From JBDSTZ01 sp039927975 (GTDB lineage Bacteria; Pseudomonadota; Gammaproteobacteria; Burkholderiales; Burkholderiaceae_D), in assembly GCA_039927975.1 (NCBI GenBank), contig JBDSTZ010000462.1, forward strand, positions 1-29,066: DNA of 29,066 nucleotides, read 5' to 3'. Each line of letters begins with the position of its first letter. Positions within the stretch are counted from its first letter, which is position 1. The notes under the pieces are model-generated. The model ran no database searches. It was given only the letters and a program-made list of their open reading frames with translations, and had not been told where the DNA came from. Positions 1 through 8,325 of the stretch are shown here, in pieces. The position numbers were made by a program, and so were the translations under genes.

Positions 1-1
1 C

Positions 2-94
2 TTCTACAACCGCCAGCGACGCCACTCGCGTCTTGGCTACGTATCGCCAGCTTCATTCGCCGAAAACTTTAGGAAAGAGGCGCTGGCTGCTTGA
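2..94 (+). pseudogene. IS3-family transposase (OrfB), C-terminal end only
   Basis: An open frame enters from the left edge and reads FYNRQRRHSRLGYVSPASF before stopping at the TGA at 92-94. The YNxxRxHSxLGYxSPxxF pattern is the C-terminal signature of the DDE integrase core of IS3-family transposases. The catalytic residues lie outside the window, so whether the full element is intact cannot be judged. It is listed as partial because only the last 30 residues are visible. It runs opposite to, and ends about 30 bp from, the truncated methyltransferase. Confidence 0.85.
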
Positions 95-100
95 AACGGA

Positions 101-122
101 CGTGTCCACTATTGACAGTACA
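101..122 (+). mobile_element. Probable right terminal inverted repeat of the IS3-family element
   Basis: Directly after the transposase stop the sequence reads CGTGTCCACTATTGACAGTACA; read on the minus strand it starts TGTACTG and contains GTGGACA. This fits the TG...CA ends and TGTACTG/TTGGACA-like tips of IS150-type IS3 elements (family knowledge). The outer boundary could be base 122 (ACA) or base 127 (TCA). The left end is not in the window, so the pair and the target duplication cannot be checked. Confidence 0.55.
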
Positions 123-124
123 CC

Positions 125-1198
125 TCAGTGCAGCACAAACTGGTCGTTGGAGATGGAGTGCGGAACGCCGGGTTCCAGAATGTCTTCCACGCAGACGGTC
201 GGCGCTTGTTCGGTCGGAAAAACGTAGCCCATAATGGCGTCCACTGGCAAGCCCAGACGGGTCGCTACGATGAAGGAGCGGTCGCGGCTTTGCGCCACGC
301 CGAAGCCAGATGCGTTCAGCGCGCGGTGCTGCACGCGATATCCCGCACGCATGAGCGTCTGACGAACCACCTCGGCATCTGCACCGCCTTCGTGCGTGAG
401 CAACTGCCGGGCACATTCGATGACAATTACCTTCGCGTCGATTTCACTCACCAGCCGAAGGGAGTGCTCGTAGACAGGTCTCCGCATCGGGTCGGCAAGC
501 CCCTTCTGCCTGCCTGCTTTGGAAAACGCCTGGCACAGCAGGCCCAACGTCAAGATGTCGCATTGGAGTTTGGCGCCGTCCAGCGTGCACACATCATCGT
601 GCATTTGGCGCGGCTTGACGTTTTTCTGGTAGACGCGGCGGGCTTCCGGGTCGATTTCGCAGGCAAGGACCACCTCAGCGCCAAGGCTGGCCAAGCCCAA
701 GCCACCAGAACACAAGTCAATCACCGTAGTGCCATGAAGGACCAGCGTTTCGTCGTGCTCGCGCGTCTGGACAACAGCATCGGCGGCCCAAGCTTCCACG
801 GCAAGCACCTTTTTGCCCCAATCCGGCACTTGGACAAGCCCCCCGAGTTGCTGGCGGATTTTACCTAAGCCCAAATCAAGGGCGTGCTCGACCGCCTCGC
901 TGCGGCTATGGTAGACGGCGGAGCCAGTGTGTGGTTGCAAGCCATCATGCGGCAGGTGGCCCCGCTGGCAGCCCCAGATCGGTTCTGCGATCCACTGACG
1001 GTCGCCCAAGCAATGGGCCTGGATGGTCAGGCGGATTCCATCCTCTGCTGCCGGACGGTCCATGACGAAATCGGGGATTTCTACAATGCCACGCGCGTTA
1101 AAGTGCGAAGCCACAGAAGCTGGGGCAATGGCACGGGAATTCTTAGATACGGAATTGCGCTTCGAGGCGCAAGGTTGACTGGTAGGTTGAGCTTTCAC
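125..1198 (-). CDS. C5 cytosine DNA methyltransferase-like protein, C-terminally truncated, altered catalytic motifs
   Basis: The 357-residue product resembles Dcm/HhaI-type cytosine-C5 methyltransferases. Motif I is near residues 161-168 (DLCSGGLG), followed by the acidic SAM-ribose position in ACEID (182). The catalytic-loop Cys is at 222 and a QxRxR motif VIII is at 303-307. Two hallmarks deviate: the usual PCQ reads LCQ (221-223), and the usual ENV reads ECA (261-263). Residues after motif VIII run only about 50 further, so motifs IX and X are missing. The stop lies within a few bases of the IS3 end, so the insertion probably cut off the tail. An N-terminal extension of about 150 residues precedes motif I; I do not recognise it. 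The start is GTG with GGAG seven bases upstream. It is probably a non-functional remnant, though an active atypical enzyme completed by another protein is not excluded. Confidence 0.75.
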   Translation of the reverse strand: MKAQPTSQPCASKRNSVSKNSRAIAPASVASHFNARGIVEIPDFVMDRPAAEDGIRLTIQAHCLGDRQWIAEPIWGCQRGHLPHDGLQPHTGSAVYHSRSEAVEHALDLGLGKIRQQLGGLVQVPDWGKKVLAVEAWAADAVVQTREHDETLVLHGTTVIDLCSGGLGLASLGAEVVLACEIDPEARRVYQKNVKPRQMHDDVCTLDGAKLQCDILTLGLLCQAFSKAGRQKGLADPMRRPVYEHSLRLVSEIDAKVIVIECARQLLTHEGGADAEVVRQTLMRAGYRVQHRALNASGFGVAQSRDRSFIVATRLGLPVDAIMGYVFPTEQAPTVCVEDILEPGVPHSISNDQFVLH

Positions 1199-1629
1199 GT
1201 CGAATCTCCGAACGGAAGCAATGGCTAGCTACGCCATAGCTCGTTCGGACGCCGGTTTCGCGGTAATGACCGCTAGCGGCTCTCTCAGCGGCAGCTGAGG
1301 CACATTTTCGACAGCCCGTCCAAGGAAAAATCTCCCGGCTTTTCGGCTACGCTGTATCGAGTAGGGATTAACCCAAATCTAGTCCGGCCCTGCTTACCCG
1401 AAGAGTTTCTGCCACCTCTCGGGGAGCGCTTCTGCCAGTCGGCTGACTGGCATCGGGGCCGGGATGCTTTGATTTTAATTCAGGTAACTAATTTGTGCCT
1501 GTTTTGGCGCTGCTCTCCACTTAAATTTTTTCCACCCCTAAGTCGTGGACCCAACCGCAACGCAGTTACAGGCAAACGGTTCGTATACCAAAATGGTTTA
1601 AGTACAGTTCGCCCGGTTCTGTGAGCGCA
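1199..1629. other. Intergenic region between res and the methyltransferase
   Basis: This stretch of about 430 bp holds no open frame that I can support. It contains a short hairpin (GCCAGTC-GGCT-GACTGGC, 1434-1451), an AT-rich patch around 1470-1540, and the methyltransferase ribosome binding site next to its GTG start. The hairpin has no T-run, so I do not call it a terminator. It could be degraded coding sequence, but I could not identify any product. Confidence 0.5.
1434..1451. repeat. Short inverted repeat (7-bp stem, 4-base loop)
   Basis: GCCAGTC at 1434-1440 and GACTGGC at 1445-1451 pair perfectly around GGCT. It sits between res and the methyltransferase, so it could be a transcript-end structure or a regulator site. 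There is no T tract on either strand. Confidence 0.5.
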
Positions 1630-4332
1630 TTACGCCAGCTTGTGGGCTATCTGCTGGAACACATCCCGGCCCTGCCCATCTCGCTCGACGGCGAACAGGA
1701 ACAGGCAGCGGCCACCGCTTGATTGTTCCCACTGGTGTCCGACCTGCTGTTTCTCGCGCGAGTCGTCGTTCGTCTTGTAGGGTTCGCCCTTGTATTCGAC
1801 GGCCAGCACGCGACCATCGGTCAACTCGGCCACGAAGTCGGGATAGAAGTAGTCCGTCGCGGTCGGCAGCCAGAACGAGAACTTTTCCTGTCGTTCGATG
1901 TTGCGCACCCAATGCTTGACCTTGGGATGGGCGTCGAGGCTCTGCGCGCAACGGAACTCCTCGGCAACCGCCCCGGCTTGGGTCTTTTCGCGCAAGTCGT
2001 GAATCACGGGATAGAAGTGCTTTGAAAACTCATAGCTGCCCTGATACATCTGCCGTGCAGGGTATTGGCCGGGGTGGTAGTGGAAGCTGTAATGGACCAG
2101 CTCCTCGATGCCAGGCACCGCCATGTCCATCAGTCGCCCTTGGAAGCCTTTGGCCATGGCAATCTGGCGCAGCCGTTTGACCTCTTTGACCAGCGCCTGC
2201 GCCAACTGGAAGCGGGCCCGAACCAACGCGGTCAGCGTAAAGCTGCGCTCTGCGATCAGGTGGGTAACCATCTTGACCAGATACGCCTGCATCTGCGCCT
2301 GTCCAATGTCGCTCTGGCGCACCTCTACATCGAGCCACCGGATCAGGTCCTGTTGGCTGGTGTGGCTCACGGTTTGATTGAGCAAAAGCTGCTGGGCGTC
2401 AGTGTGCTTGTAGGTAACCTTGGCGCCGTTGACATCAATCTCGAACGAATTGACTGTCTCGGTGATGCTGAACCCGGCAAGTTGCACCTGCTGGTCCAGC
2501 AAGCTCCAATCGCCCAAGCCGGAAAGCGTCTCGCGCTCGACCACTTCGAGGTGGCCGTCGAGGCGCAGGCAAAGCTGTGGAATCGCGACAAAGTCCAACC
2601 CCAACTGTGCCGGGGCGCGCATAGCTTGGCGCATGGCCCGGTGGGCATCGAACTGCTCCTTGACCTTTTCGCGCGCCTTGGCGGGCATGGCATTGCTGAT
2701 GAAGGCCTCGGCCTGTGCCAGTATCTCGCTGCTGACTTCGCCATTGAGCAAGACGGTGGCGCCTTGCGTGGTCTGCATCACCCGCACAACCTGCTTCAAT
2801 TCCTCGGGCCAGTTCTGCGTGTCCGGTGCTTGCGGCAGGTCGATGTGGCAATCCGGCATTGCTGGCGTGGCAGCACCACCTGCACGGGCGGCGGCGGGCG
2901 CACCACCCTCACCACCAGTCAATGGTAGCGATTGTTGAGGAATGATGAACGAGGCCGTTTCCAACCGCTCGAAGCCCATGTTTTGGACCATGCGATCTTT
3001 GAGCGTGGCTGCCGCCTGCGCGAAGTTGTCGGCTACGATGTGGGCATAGGCACGGTTCAGGGAATCCTGTGTCCGATTTTTCGCATAGGGCATGCGGAGC
3101 ACACGGCCCAGCAATTGCTCCACGTCCTTGGACGAATTGACCGATTGAAGGCTCGCCAATACATAGGCGAACGAGCAGTCCCAGCCTTCTTTTAGCGCTT
3201 CCACAGTGATGACATAGCGAATGGTCGTGGCGGGATCAAACAGGTCAAGGCCGTCCAACTCCTTCTGCGTGCCGGTGGCCACGGCGATTTGATTTTCCGG
3301 GATACGCTCCTGCTCTATCAGGTGTTGGCGCACCACGTCCACAATGGCCTCGCCGCCTTTGGGCTGGGCCTGCACCAGCACGATAGGTCGAACGTAATCC
3401 GATTCGCGCTGCGCGGCCAGCTCCAACCGGTCGCGCGTCAGCACAGCATCGCGCAGACACTCGCGCCAGCCCTGTGGATGTTCGGCTAGCACGATGGGCA
3501 GCTTGATCATCTGCTCGGCCTTTAATTCGGCGGCGCCGACGTGATACAGCACGTTGTTGCCAGGCACTGGGGTCGCGGTCATCTCGATGACACAGCTTGG
3601 ATTGACGCGCCCCAAGGACTTGAAAAAGCGGTCGGTGCGGTTGTTGTGTGCCTCGTCCACGATTACGATGGGGCTTTGCAGGTGCATCCAGTTGGCCACG
3701 GAATACTTGACGCGGCCTAAGTCCTTCACGGTCAGGAAGGGCTGGGAGTGCAAGTCCGCTTCGGACACTTTTTCCAGGCCTGCGGTTAGATGCGGCGGCA
3801 GGTTGTCGAAGTGCGGCGCCAGTTCCTCGAAGAACGAATAGACATTGCGCTTGGCGGTGTCGCTCACGTTAAACGATTGGATGGTGGCCACGATCACGAT
3901 GGCAGCTTTGCCGACATCGTGCGGGCTGATCGTTTGCAGACTTTCCAAGTCGCACACCTGCACGCGGTCGCCAAAGTAGTGGGCTAGCGCCTGCCGGTAA
4001 GGGTGGCGCGCATTGGCCAGCGCTTCGAGGGTTTGGGTGCGGATAGTGTCTGAGGGCGTGAGCCATAGCGCAATAGGTGCATCGCTATCGAGCACGGCCT
4101 TGCCTGCCAAGGCCACAGCGTGCGCTGCCATGATGGTCTTGCCGCCTCCGGTAGGCACGCGTAGGCACACGCAGGGGACCGCGCCAAACAGCGCTTGATA
4201 GGTTTCACCAGTGCGGCTTTGTCCGGCAAGGGTGGCTGCATAGGCATCCGCCACCGGCTTGCTACGGGTATCGGATAGAAATTGGGTCAGCACCGACAAA
4301 GCGGTCTGTTGGTATGTTTTAAGTGTTAGCAT
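1630..4332 (-). CDS. res: Type III restriction enzyme Res subunit (SF2 helicase plus PD-(D/E)XK nuclease)
   Basis: The 900-residue protein has the layout of type III Res subunits: an N-terminal superfamily 2 helicase and a C-terminal nuclease. Walker A is TGGGKT at 61-66, the DEAH box is at 226-229, motif III is MTATP (251-255), and an arginine-finger-type motif VI (QLLGRVLR) lies near residue 410. At the C-terminus P831-D832 and E846-Y-K848 form a PD-ExK nuclease site. Type III enzymes translocate or slide on DNA using ATP and cut when two Mod-bound sites meet. Its ATG overlaps the end of the 184-residue gene by 7 bp, which suggests translational coupling within the mod operon. All visible motifs are intact, so it is likely functional. 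SF2-nuclease proteins of other defence systems look similar, but the adjacent mod supports the type III assignment. Confidence 0.88.
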   Translation of the reverse strand: MLTLKTYQQTALSVLTQFLSDTRSKPVADAYAATLAGQSRTGETYQALFGAVPCVCLRVPTGGGKTIMAAHAVALAGKAVLDSDAPIALWLTPSDTIRTQTLEALANARHPYRQALAHYFGDRVQVCDLESLQTISPHDVGKAAIVIVATIQSFNVSDTAKRNVYSFFEELAPHFDNLPPHLTAGLEKVSEADLHSQPFLTVKDLGRVKYSVANWMHLQSPIVIVDEAHNNRTDRFFKSLGRVNPSCVIEMTATPVPGNNVLYHVGAAELKAEQMIKLPIVLAEHPQGWRECLRDAVLTRDRLELAAQRESDYVRPIVLVQAQPKGGEAIVDVVRQHLIEQERIPENQIAVATGTQKELDGLDLFDPATTIRYVITVEALKEGWDCSFAYVLASLQSVNSSKDVEQLLGRVLRMPYAKNRTQDSLNRAYAHIVADNFAQAAATLKDRMVQNMGFERLETASFIIPQQSLPLTGGEGGAPAAARAGGAATPAMPDCHIDLPQAPDTQNWPEELKQVVRVMQTTQGATVLLNGEVSSEILAQAEAFISNAMPAKAREKVKEQFDAHRAMRQAMRAPAQLGLDFVAIPQLCLRLDGHLEVVERETLSGLGDWSLLDQQVQLAGFSITETVNSFEIDVNGAKVTYKHTDAQQLLLNQTVSHTSQQDLIRWLDVEVRQSDIGQAQMQAYLVKMVTHLIAERSFTLTALVRARFQLAQALVKEVKRLRQIAMAKGFQGRLMDMAVPGIEELVHYSFHYHPGQYPARQMYQGSYEFSKHFYPVIHDLREKTQAGAVAEEFRCAQSLDAHPKVKHWVRNIERQEKFSFWLPTATDYFYPDFVAELTDGRVLAVEYKGEPYKTNDDSREKQQVGHQWEQSSGGRCLFLFAVERDGQGRDVFQQIAHKLA

Positions 4333-4880
4333 GCTTGTTTTTCTATGTGTCCCTCGTGCACCACTCCAAAGAGTGCGTCTAGCATTTCCGCGGTCGTCAG
4401 CGGCCCAGTGAACTTGTTGCGCTTTACGTCTCGGTAATGTTGGCGCGTCTTGCGATTGCCGTCGATGTCCCGCTTACCTGGCACGATTGATGGCTTGTTG
4501 TCCTCGACGCTTGGCATGGGCTCGTGGACCGCGCCACCGTAAAACAGGAAGTGGTCGATCATCAACTCGTCCTCAGTGTGCACCATAACCACCACGCAAC
4601 TGCCCAGCATACGTGCGAAGTCTAGGCGAACAGAGAACTTGCTGGCACTTCCCGTGGAGTGCACTTGCTTGACCTGGATGTAGCGCAGCTTCGTGCCGCA
4701 ACCTAGCACCAAGTCAAAGCCCGAGTCATCCACTTCTGAGTTAAAGATGTGCAGGGGCTCGGTCGGGTCGCGCCGCCATAGTTCACCGGCAAGGTTGGCC
4801 ACCATGCGGTGAATCAGCACGTTCTCTACATAAGAAGAACGCTCGGCCAGTGCCTTGCGGTATTGGGTAGTATCGGTCAT
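4326..4880 (-). CDS. Small PD-(D/E)XK-like protein between mod and res
   Basis: This 184-residue protein is not one of the standard type III subunits. Residues 49-71 read E49-V-D-D-S-G-F-D56 followed twelve residues later by I-Q-V-K71. That D...(Q)xK spacing, after a helix containing E20, resembles the core of PD-(D/E)XK nucleases such as DUF4365/Mrr-like proteins. No other domain or membrane segment is visible. It begins 10 bp after mod and overlaps the res start by 7 bp, so it belongs to the same operon. A plausible role is an accessory nuclease or a specificity/regulatory factor for the restriction complex; this is inference. The family name is unknown to me, and the nuclease assignment rests on one short motif. 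Confidence 0.7.
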   Translation of the reverse strand: MTDTTQYRKALAERSSYVENVLIHRMVANLAGELWRRDPTEPLHIFNSEVDDSGFDLVLGCGTKLRYIQVKQVHSTGSASKFSVRLDFARMLGSCVVVMVHTEDELMIDHFLFYGGAVHEPMPSVEDNKPSIVPGKRDIDGNRKTRQHYRDVKRNKFTGPLTTAEMLDALFGVVHEGHIEKQAC

Positions 4881-4890
4881 GCTTGGGCCC

Positions 4891-6426
4891 CTACCGCATC
4901 TTCACGTCATAGGGAATCTGTTTAAAGGTGATGCCTTCGGCGGCGAGGCGCGACGCACCCAGTCTCGACATTTCTCCGTAGACTACCTTTGGCCCGTCAA
5001 ACCCGAATATCTCATTGATGGCTTGGAGCACGGCATGGGTCAAAACGTTGCCGCTTGCCGGTCGACGATCTTCCAAGATTCCGTTGTAAAGCAAGTAGTA
5101 GGCGATGCCATTGTGAATACCCAGGAGCGGCTTGTCGAATGTTTGGTGGCCGGGCTCGCCGGTCTCGAAGTGCCAGACATACGCGGCCAGTGTGGCGAAC
5201 GTCACATCGGCGCTGATGCGACCGTGGTCGTCGAAGGCTGCATCCCCTAAAGTGCAGAAGCGAAAACCGCCGCCACCTTGCCAGCCAACGTCCTTGCTGA
5301 TCCCACCCTGCTCACCTTCGATCACCTTTAGCATTCTGGGTAAGCAGTGTGTTCGCGCATGTTCGCCCATCTCTACCCCGATATATCGCCGCCCCATCTT
5401 TTGGGCGACGGCTGCAGTGGTCCCAGAACCGAGGAACGAATCCAAAACGATGTCTCCATTGTTCGAGGAAATGTGAAGGATTCTGCCCAATAATTCCTCC
5501 GGCTTTGGAGTGTCAAAAGGATGAATATCTGGCAGTAACTTGGAAAGATGATCCCGCTTTGCGCTTTGGTTGGTCCCTGCCTCCTCAGCAGGCCACCAGC
5601 TTCTCGGTGCTACTCCTTCGCGAACAACAGTTGCATAACGTTTGATCAACGGCAGCCGATTCCCGTTCTTGCCGAAATACGCACGTCCCTCGGTTCGTGC
5701 GAGAGCAAAGGTATCTTCGGAAAATGCCCAGTATCGTCCAGCTTTTGGTGTTACCACTCGACCCGATGGAAGCGTTATCGGAAATCGTTGCTTTTCGGAT
5801 CCGCTCTTAGCAGTCCCGTCATCGCCTTGCCTCCAGGGGCCGCGCGGATCGTTGTCGGGATTCCGAAATCTTCCAGCTTGCACAACAGTTCTTTCAATGA
5901 GATTTCGCGTTGCGGACCATCGGGCTCTATTTCGCGCGAACCCAAGGATCATATCTTGGGAGTTAGAAATGTCCGCATCACCCCGCCCACCTTTATCTTT
6001 TTCCCAAGCAATAGTGGCAATGAAGTTTGTCCTGCCGAATATCTCATCCATGAGGACTTTAAGATAGTGGCCCTCGCGATCCCCAATGCTGACCCAAATG
6101 CTGCCATCCTTATGCAGCATATCTCGCAGCATTAACAATCGGGGATACATCATCGACAACCATTGGCTGTGCTCCAGCTTGTCGTCGTAATGTTCAAATG
6201 CGCTTTGGGTGTTGTAGGGCGGATCAATGAAAATGCACTTGACCCGTCCTGCGTAAAACGGGAGCAGCGCTTTAAGAGCCAGTAGGTTGTCACCTTGGAT
6301 TAGCAGGTTCTCGGCGTTTGCCCCACTCACATCGCCGTGGACGGACTCCAATTTGAGCAAGTGGTAAGGCACGTTGCTCGTGGTTTCCTTAGCTTGATTT
6401 TTGTTTACCCAGTCTAAAAATGGCAT
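4891..6426 (-). CDS. mod: Type III-like adenine DNA methyltransferase (Mod), beta class
   Basis: The 511-residue protein carries the DPPY catalytic motif at 68-71 and the SAM-binding motif (DSFLGSGTT) at 329-337. That order, DPPY before FxGxG, defines beta-class amino-methyltransferases, the class of type III Mod subunits. The segment in between (about 140-310) should be the target recognition domain. In type III systems Mod gives sequence specificity to both methylation and restriction and forms a complex with Res. It is first in the mod, PD-(D/E)XK, res operon on the minus strand, 121 bp after the integrase. The recognition sequence cannot be predicted from what is visible. By eye the gene is less GC-rich than the core genes to the right, consistent with horizontal acquisition. 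Confidence 0.88.
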   Translation of the reverse strand: MPFLDWVNKNQAKETTSNVPYHLLKLESVHGDVSGANAENLLIQGDNLLALKALLPFYAGRVKCIFIDPPYNTQSAFEHYDDKLEHSQWLSMMYPRLLMLRDMLHKDGSIWVSIGDREGHYLKVLMDEIFGRTNFIATIAWEKDKGGRGDADISNSQDMILGFARNRARWSATRNLIERTVVQAGRFRNPDNDPRGPWRQGDDGTAKSGSEKQRFPITLPSGRVVTPKAGRYWAFSEDTFALARTEGRAYFGKNGNRLPLIKRYATVVREGVAPRSWWPAEEAGTNQSAKRDHLSKLLPDIHPFDTPKPEELLGRILHISSNNGDIVLDSFLGSGTTAAVAQKMGRRYIGVEMGEHARTHCLPRMLKVIEGEQGGISKDVGWQGGGGFRFCTLGDAAFDDHGRISADVTFATLAAYVWHFETGEPGHQTFDKPLLGIHNGIAYYLLYNGILEDRRPASGNVLTHAVLQAINEIFGFDGPKVVYGEMSRLGASRLAAEGITFKQIPYDVKMR

Positions 6427-6501
6427 TTAATGGTCTTTTCTCGTTGATTTTGGTCTCCGCATGAACCGTCCGGTCAACGCAGGGGAACTTTCACAAATGT
6501 A

Positions 6502-6530
6502 ATTATGGCGCTTGCTCCTCGCTGGGTCGA
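6502..6530 (-). promoter_or_regulatory. Candidate promoter for the restriction-modification operon
   Basis: On the minus strand TCGACC (6530-6525) is followed after 17 bp by CATAAT (6507-6502). These match sigma-70 -35 and -10 boxes at 4 of 6 and 5 of 6 positions. The signal lies in the gap between the integrase stop and the mod start, which fits independent expression of mod. No experimental support is available from sequence alone. Confidence 0.4.
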
Positions 6531-6547
6531 CATAATCGGCTTCGTTT

Positions 6548-8233
6548 TTAATCCACCATGTTTTTCGCGATGTAATCGTTCCACCATCCCTTGGTGTATT
6601 TCAGCTTGTCGATGTCGATGAACGGGAAATTCAGTGCGCCAAAACCTTCCTTGGCTTGCAAATCCACTGCAGCTTTGCTGCGCCGGTAATGGCGCCCCTT
6701 AATGCTCTGGTTTTTATGCCCCGTCCACTGATCGGCGCGCACGTCGTCCATGTTGTCCACGCTCAGCATCTCGCACACGGTGTCACGGAAGCTATGCATT
6801 ACCTTGTTGCGCTCTACGTGGACGCCAACCAGTTTCAGATACTCGTTACCGTCATGGGACAGGCGTCGCTCGCGCTTGCCTTTCGCATCCAGCGGGAACG
6901 TCGGGAAGAACCGCGTCGCCCCGAGCTCGCAAAGGTCCTCCATGTAAGTTTCGATACCGATTCCGAAAGGGTCCGGGTGCAGCGGCACCAATCTGCGCGA
7001 TTCGACGTTTTTGGTGCGCTTGGCCGAGTGCGGATTGCGCTTGTGCTCAATGGTGTGGGGCTTGGCGCGGGGAATGTAGCGAATTGAGATACATCGAATA
7101 CCTTTCTCTTCGACAAAGTCGATCAGGTCGAGGCACGCAATTTCGTTGAGCCGCGCGCCGGTGTAGAGCGCAAGGAGAATGCCCCAGAACTGAGACGGTC
7201 GTTTCGCCTGCATAATGGTTGCTGGGTCAAAAATAGCCCGCAGCTCATGCTCGTCAAATCCGTCAGCGCCGCCCACATTGTCGCCATCTGAATGCCTGTG
7301 CAGGTTGTCAAAAGGGTTGTCCCCATCGCGCCGACCAGATTTGATGAGGAAGTTAAAAAAACCTTTGAGGTTCGCAACGATGTCATTTGCACTATTGCCG
7401 CTGATGGTGTTGATCGGGTTGCCTTTCTTGTCCACCAGCTTTGGGGGATTTTTGAGGATGCTCTGTGTTGTTCCCAGTGAGATTCCACGCTTCTTTGCGT
7501 GCGCGGGAACGAAGGTCAGTGCTTCGTTGAATTCCGCAACCTCTAATTGGCGAATGTCATGTGCAAGACGATGCGCCCCACCAACGAGTTCTGCAAACAG
7601 CTCAAAGCTCTCGGTGTAGGCGTCCTTGGAAGATTGCGAAATCTTCTTCTTCGACTGCAAATATTGATCGAAGCCCTCACGCAGCGTTGAAGGGCGTAAT
7701 GGCATCGTGTTGTGCGCTAGCTGCACCGCAGAAGGCGCGCTAGGCGCGACCTGGACAGTTGCTTGCAAAAGTTCTTCGCGCACCCGTTGTGCCGCTGCCG
7801 CTCGCAGCGCCACTTCCTCGTCGGTAATATAGCAGATATGACTGTCTCTATGAAGCTCGCGCCAACTTCTTGCTGTTTTACGAACGGACTCCAACTCCTT
7901 TTCGGCAATGACTGGATCAGGGTGCGTTTCGAGATGCCCAATTGTCATCCCGCCGTCAGGACTAAAAACGAGATCCTTGACGACCAACTTTTTAATTTCA
8001 TCTGGGTCGATCAAGGTCGGATCAATAGCCATGAGGGTTTCCAGCCGTTCTAAAAGTGGTTTAATCCGTTGCGCAATTTGGTAGCCAGAAAACCTAGCTT
8101 GGTTAGGGTAACGGATACCGAGAGAACGGACAAGTTCGCGCTGACCCAGAACAAGGGCTAAACGGTCAGACAAAACGATGCGGAAATAGTAGATGCCGTG
8201 TCGAGAGCGGCGCAAATAAGAGGGGAGTAGCAT
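6548..8233 (-). CDS. Tyrosine recombinase (genomic island integrase, DUF6538-type N-terminus)
   Basis: This 561-residue protein has the full tyrosine recombinase catalytic set: R361 (TGARLNE), H480 and R483 (HSFRD), H506 (TGHKN) and the nucleophile Y516 (GRHYRRS). The N-terminal 50 residues, with YLRRSRHGIYYFRI and a basic pattern, resemble the DUF6538 domain found on many island integrases. It probably integrates and excises the island at the adjacent tRNA-Phe gene, whose 3' end lies about 90 bp from its start and from which it is transcribed away. The GAGG eight bases before the ATG (8233) supports the start. The catalytic residues are intact, so the recombinase could be active. No excisionase gene is visible nearby. 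Confidence 0.9.
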   Translation of the reverse strand: MLLPSYLRRSRHGIYYFRIVLSDRLALVLGQRELVRSLGIRYPNQARFSGYQIAQRIKPLLERLETLMAIDPTLIDPDEIKKLVVKDLVFSPDGGMTIGHLETHPDPVIAEKELESVRKTARSWRELHRDSHICYITDEEVALRAAAAQRVREELLQATVQVAPSAPSAVQLAHNTMPLRPSTLREGFDQYLQSKKKISQSSKDAYTESFELFAELVGGAHRLAHDIRQLEVAEFNEALTFVPAHAKKRGISLGTTQSILKNPPKLVDKKGNPINTISGNSANDIVANLKGFFNFLIKSGRRDGDNPFDNLHRHSDGDNVGGADGFDEHELRAIFDPATIMQAKRPSQFWGILLALYTGARLNEIACLDLIDFVEEKGIRCISIRYIPRAKPHTIEHKRNPHSAKRTKNVESRRLVPLHPDPFGIGIETYMEDLCELGATRFFPTFPLDAKGKRERRLSHDGNEYLKLVGVHVERNKVMHSFRDTVCEMLSVDNMDDVRADQWTGHKNQSIKGRHYRRSKAAVDLQAKEGFGALNFPFIDIDKLKYTKGWWNDYIAKNMVD

Positions 8234-8249
8234 GGTCGAGCCTCAGTAG

Positions 8250-8262
8250 AGGTGGACCACCT
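8250..8262. repeat. Palindrome upstream of the integrase (AGGTGGACCACCT)
   Basis: The 13-base odd palindrome with 6-bp arms ends 17 bp before the integrase ATG. It lies between the tRNA terminator and the integrase ribosome binding site. It could be an operator or a recombinase/excisionase arm site; this is speculative. Confidence 0.45.
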
Positions 8263-8292
8263 ACATGGTGCACCGGCAGTGCGCCGGATACG

Positions 8293-8318
8293 AAAAAGCC
8301 CTGCAAAAACAGGGCTTT
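8293..8318 (-). terminator. Intrinsic terminator after tRNA-Phe
   Basis: On the minus strand AAAGCCCTG and CAGGGCTTT form a 9-bp stem around a 6-base loop, and the T-run extends to five Ts. It starts 8 bases beyond the tRNA 3' end, so it is the likely end of the tRNA transcript and shields the island from read-through. Confidence 0.8.
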
Positions 8319-8325
8319 GGAATCT

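Noticed and set aside
1598..1951. Minus-strand frame overlapping the end of res
   Set aside because: It is in a different frame from res, which keeps its nuclease motif through this stretch; the product is arginine-rich and has no motif.
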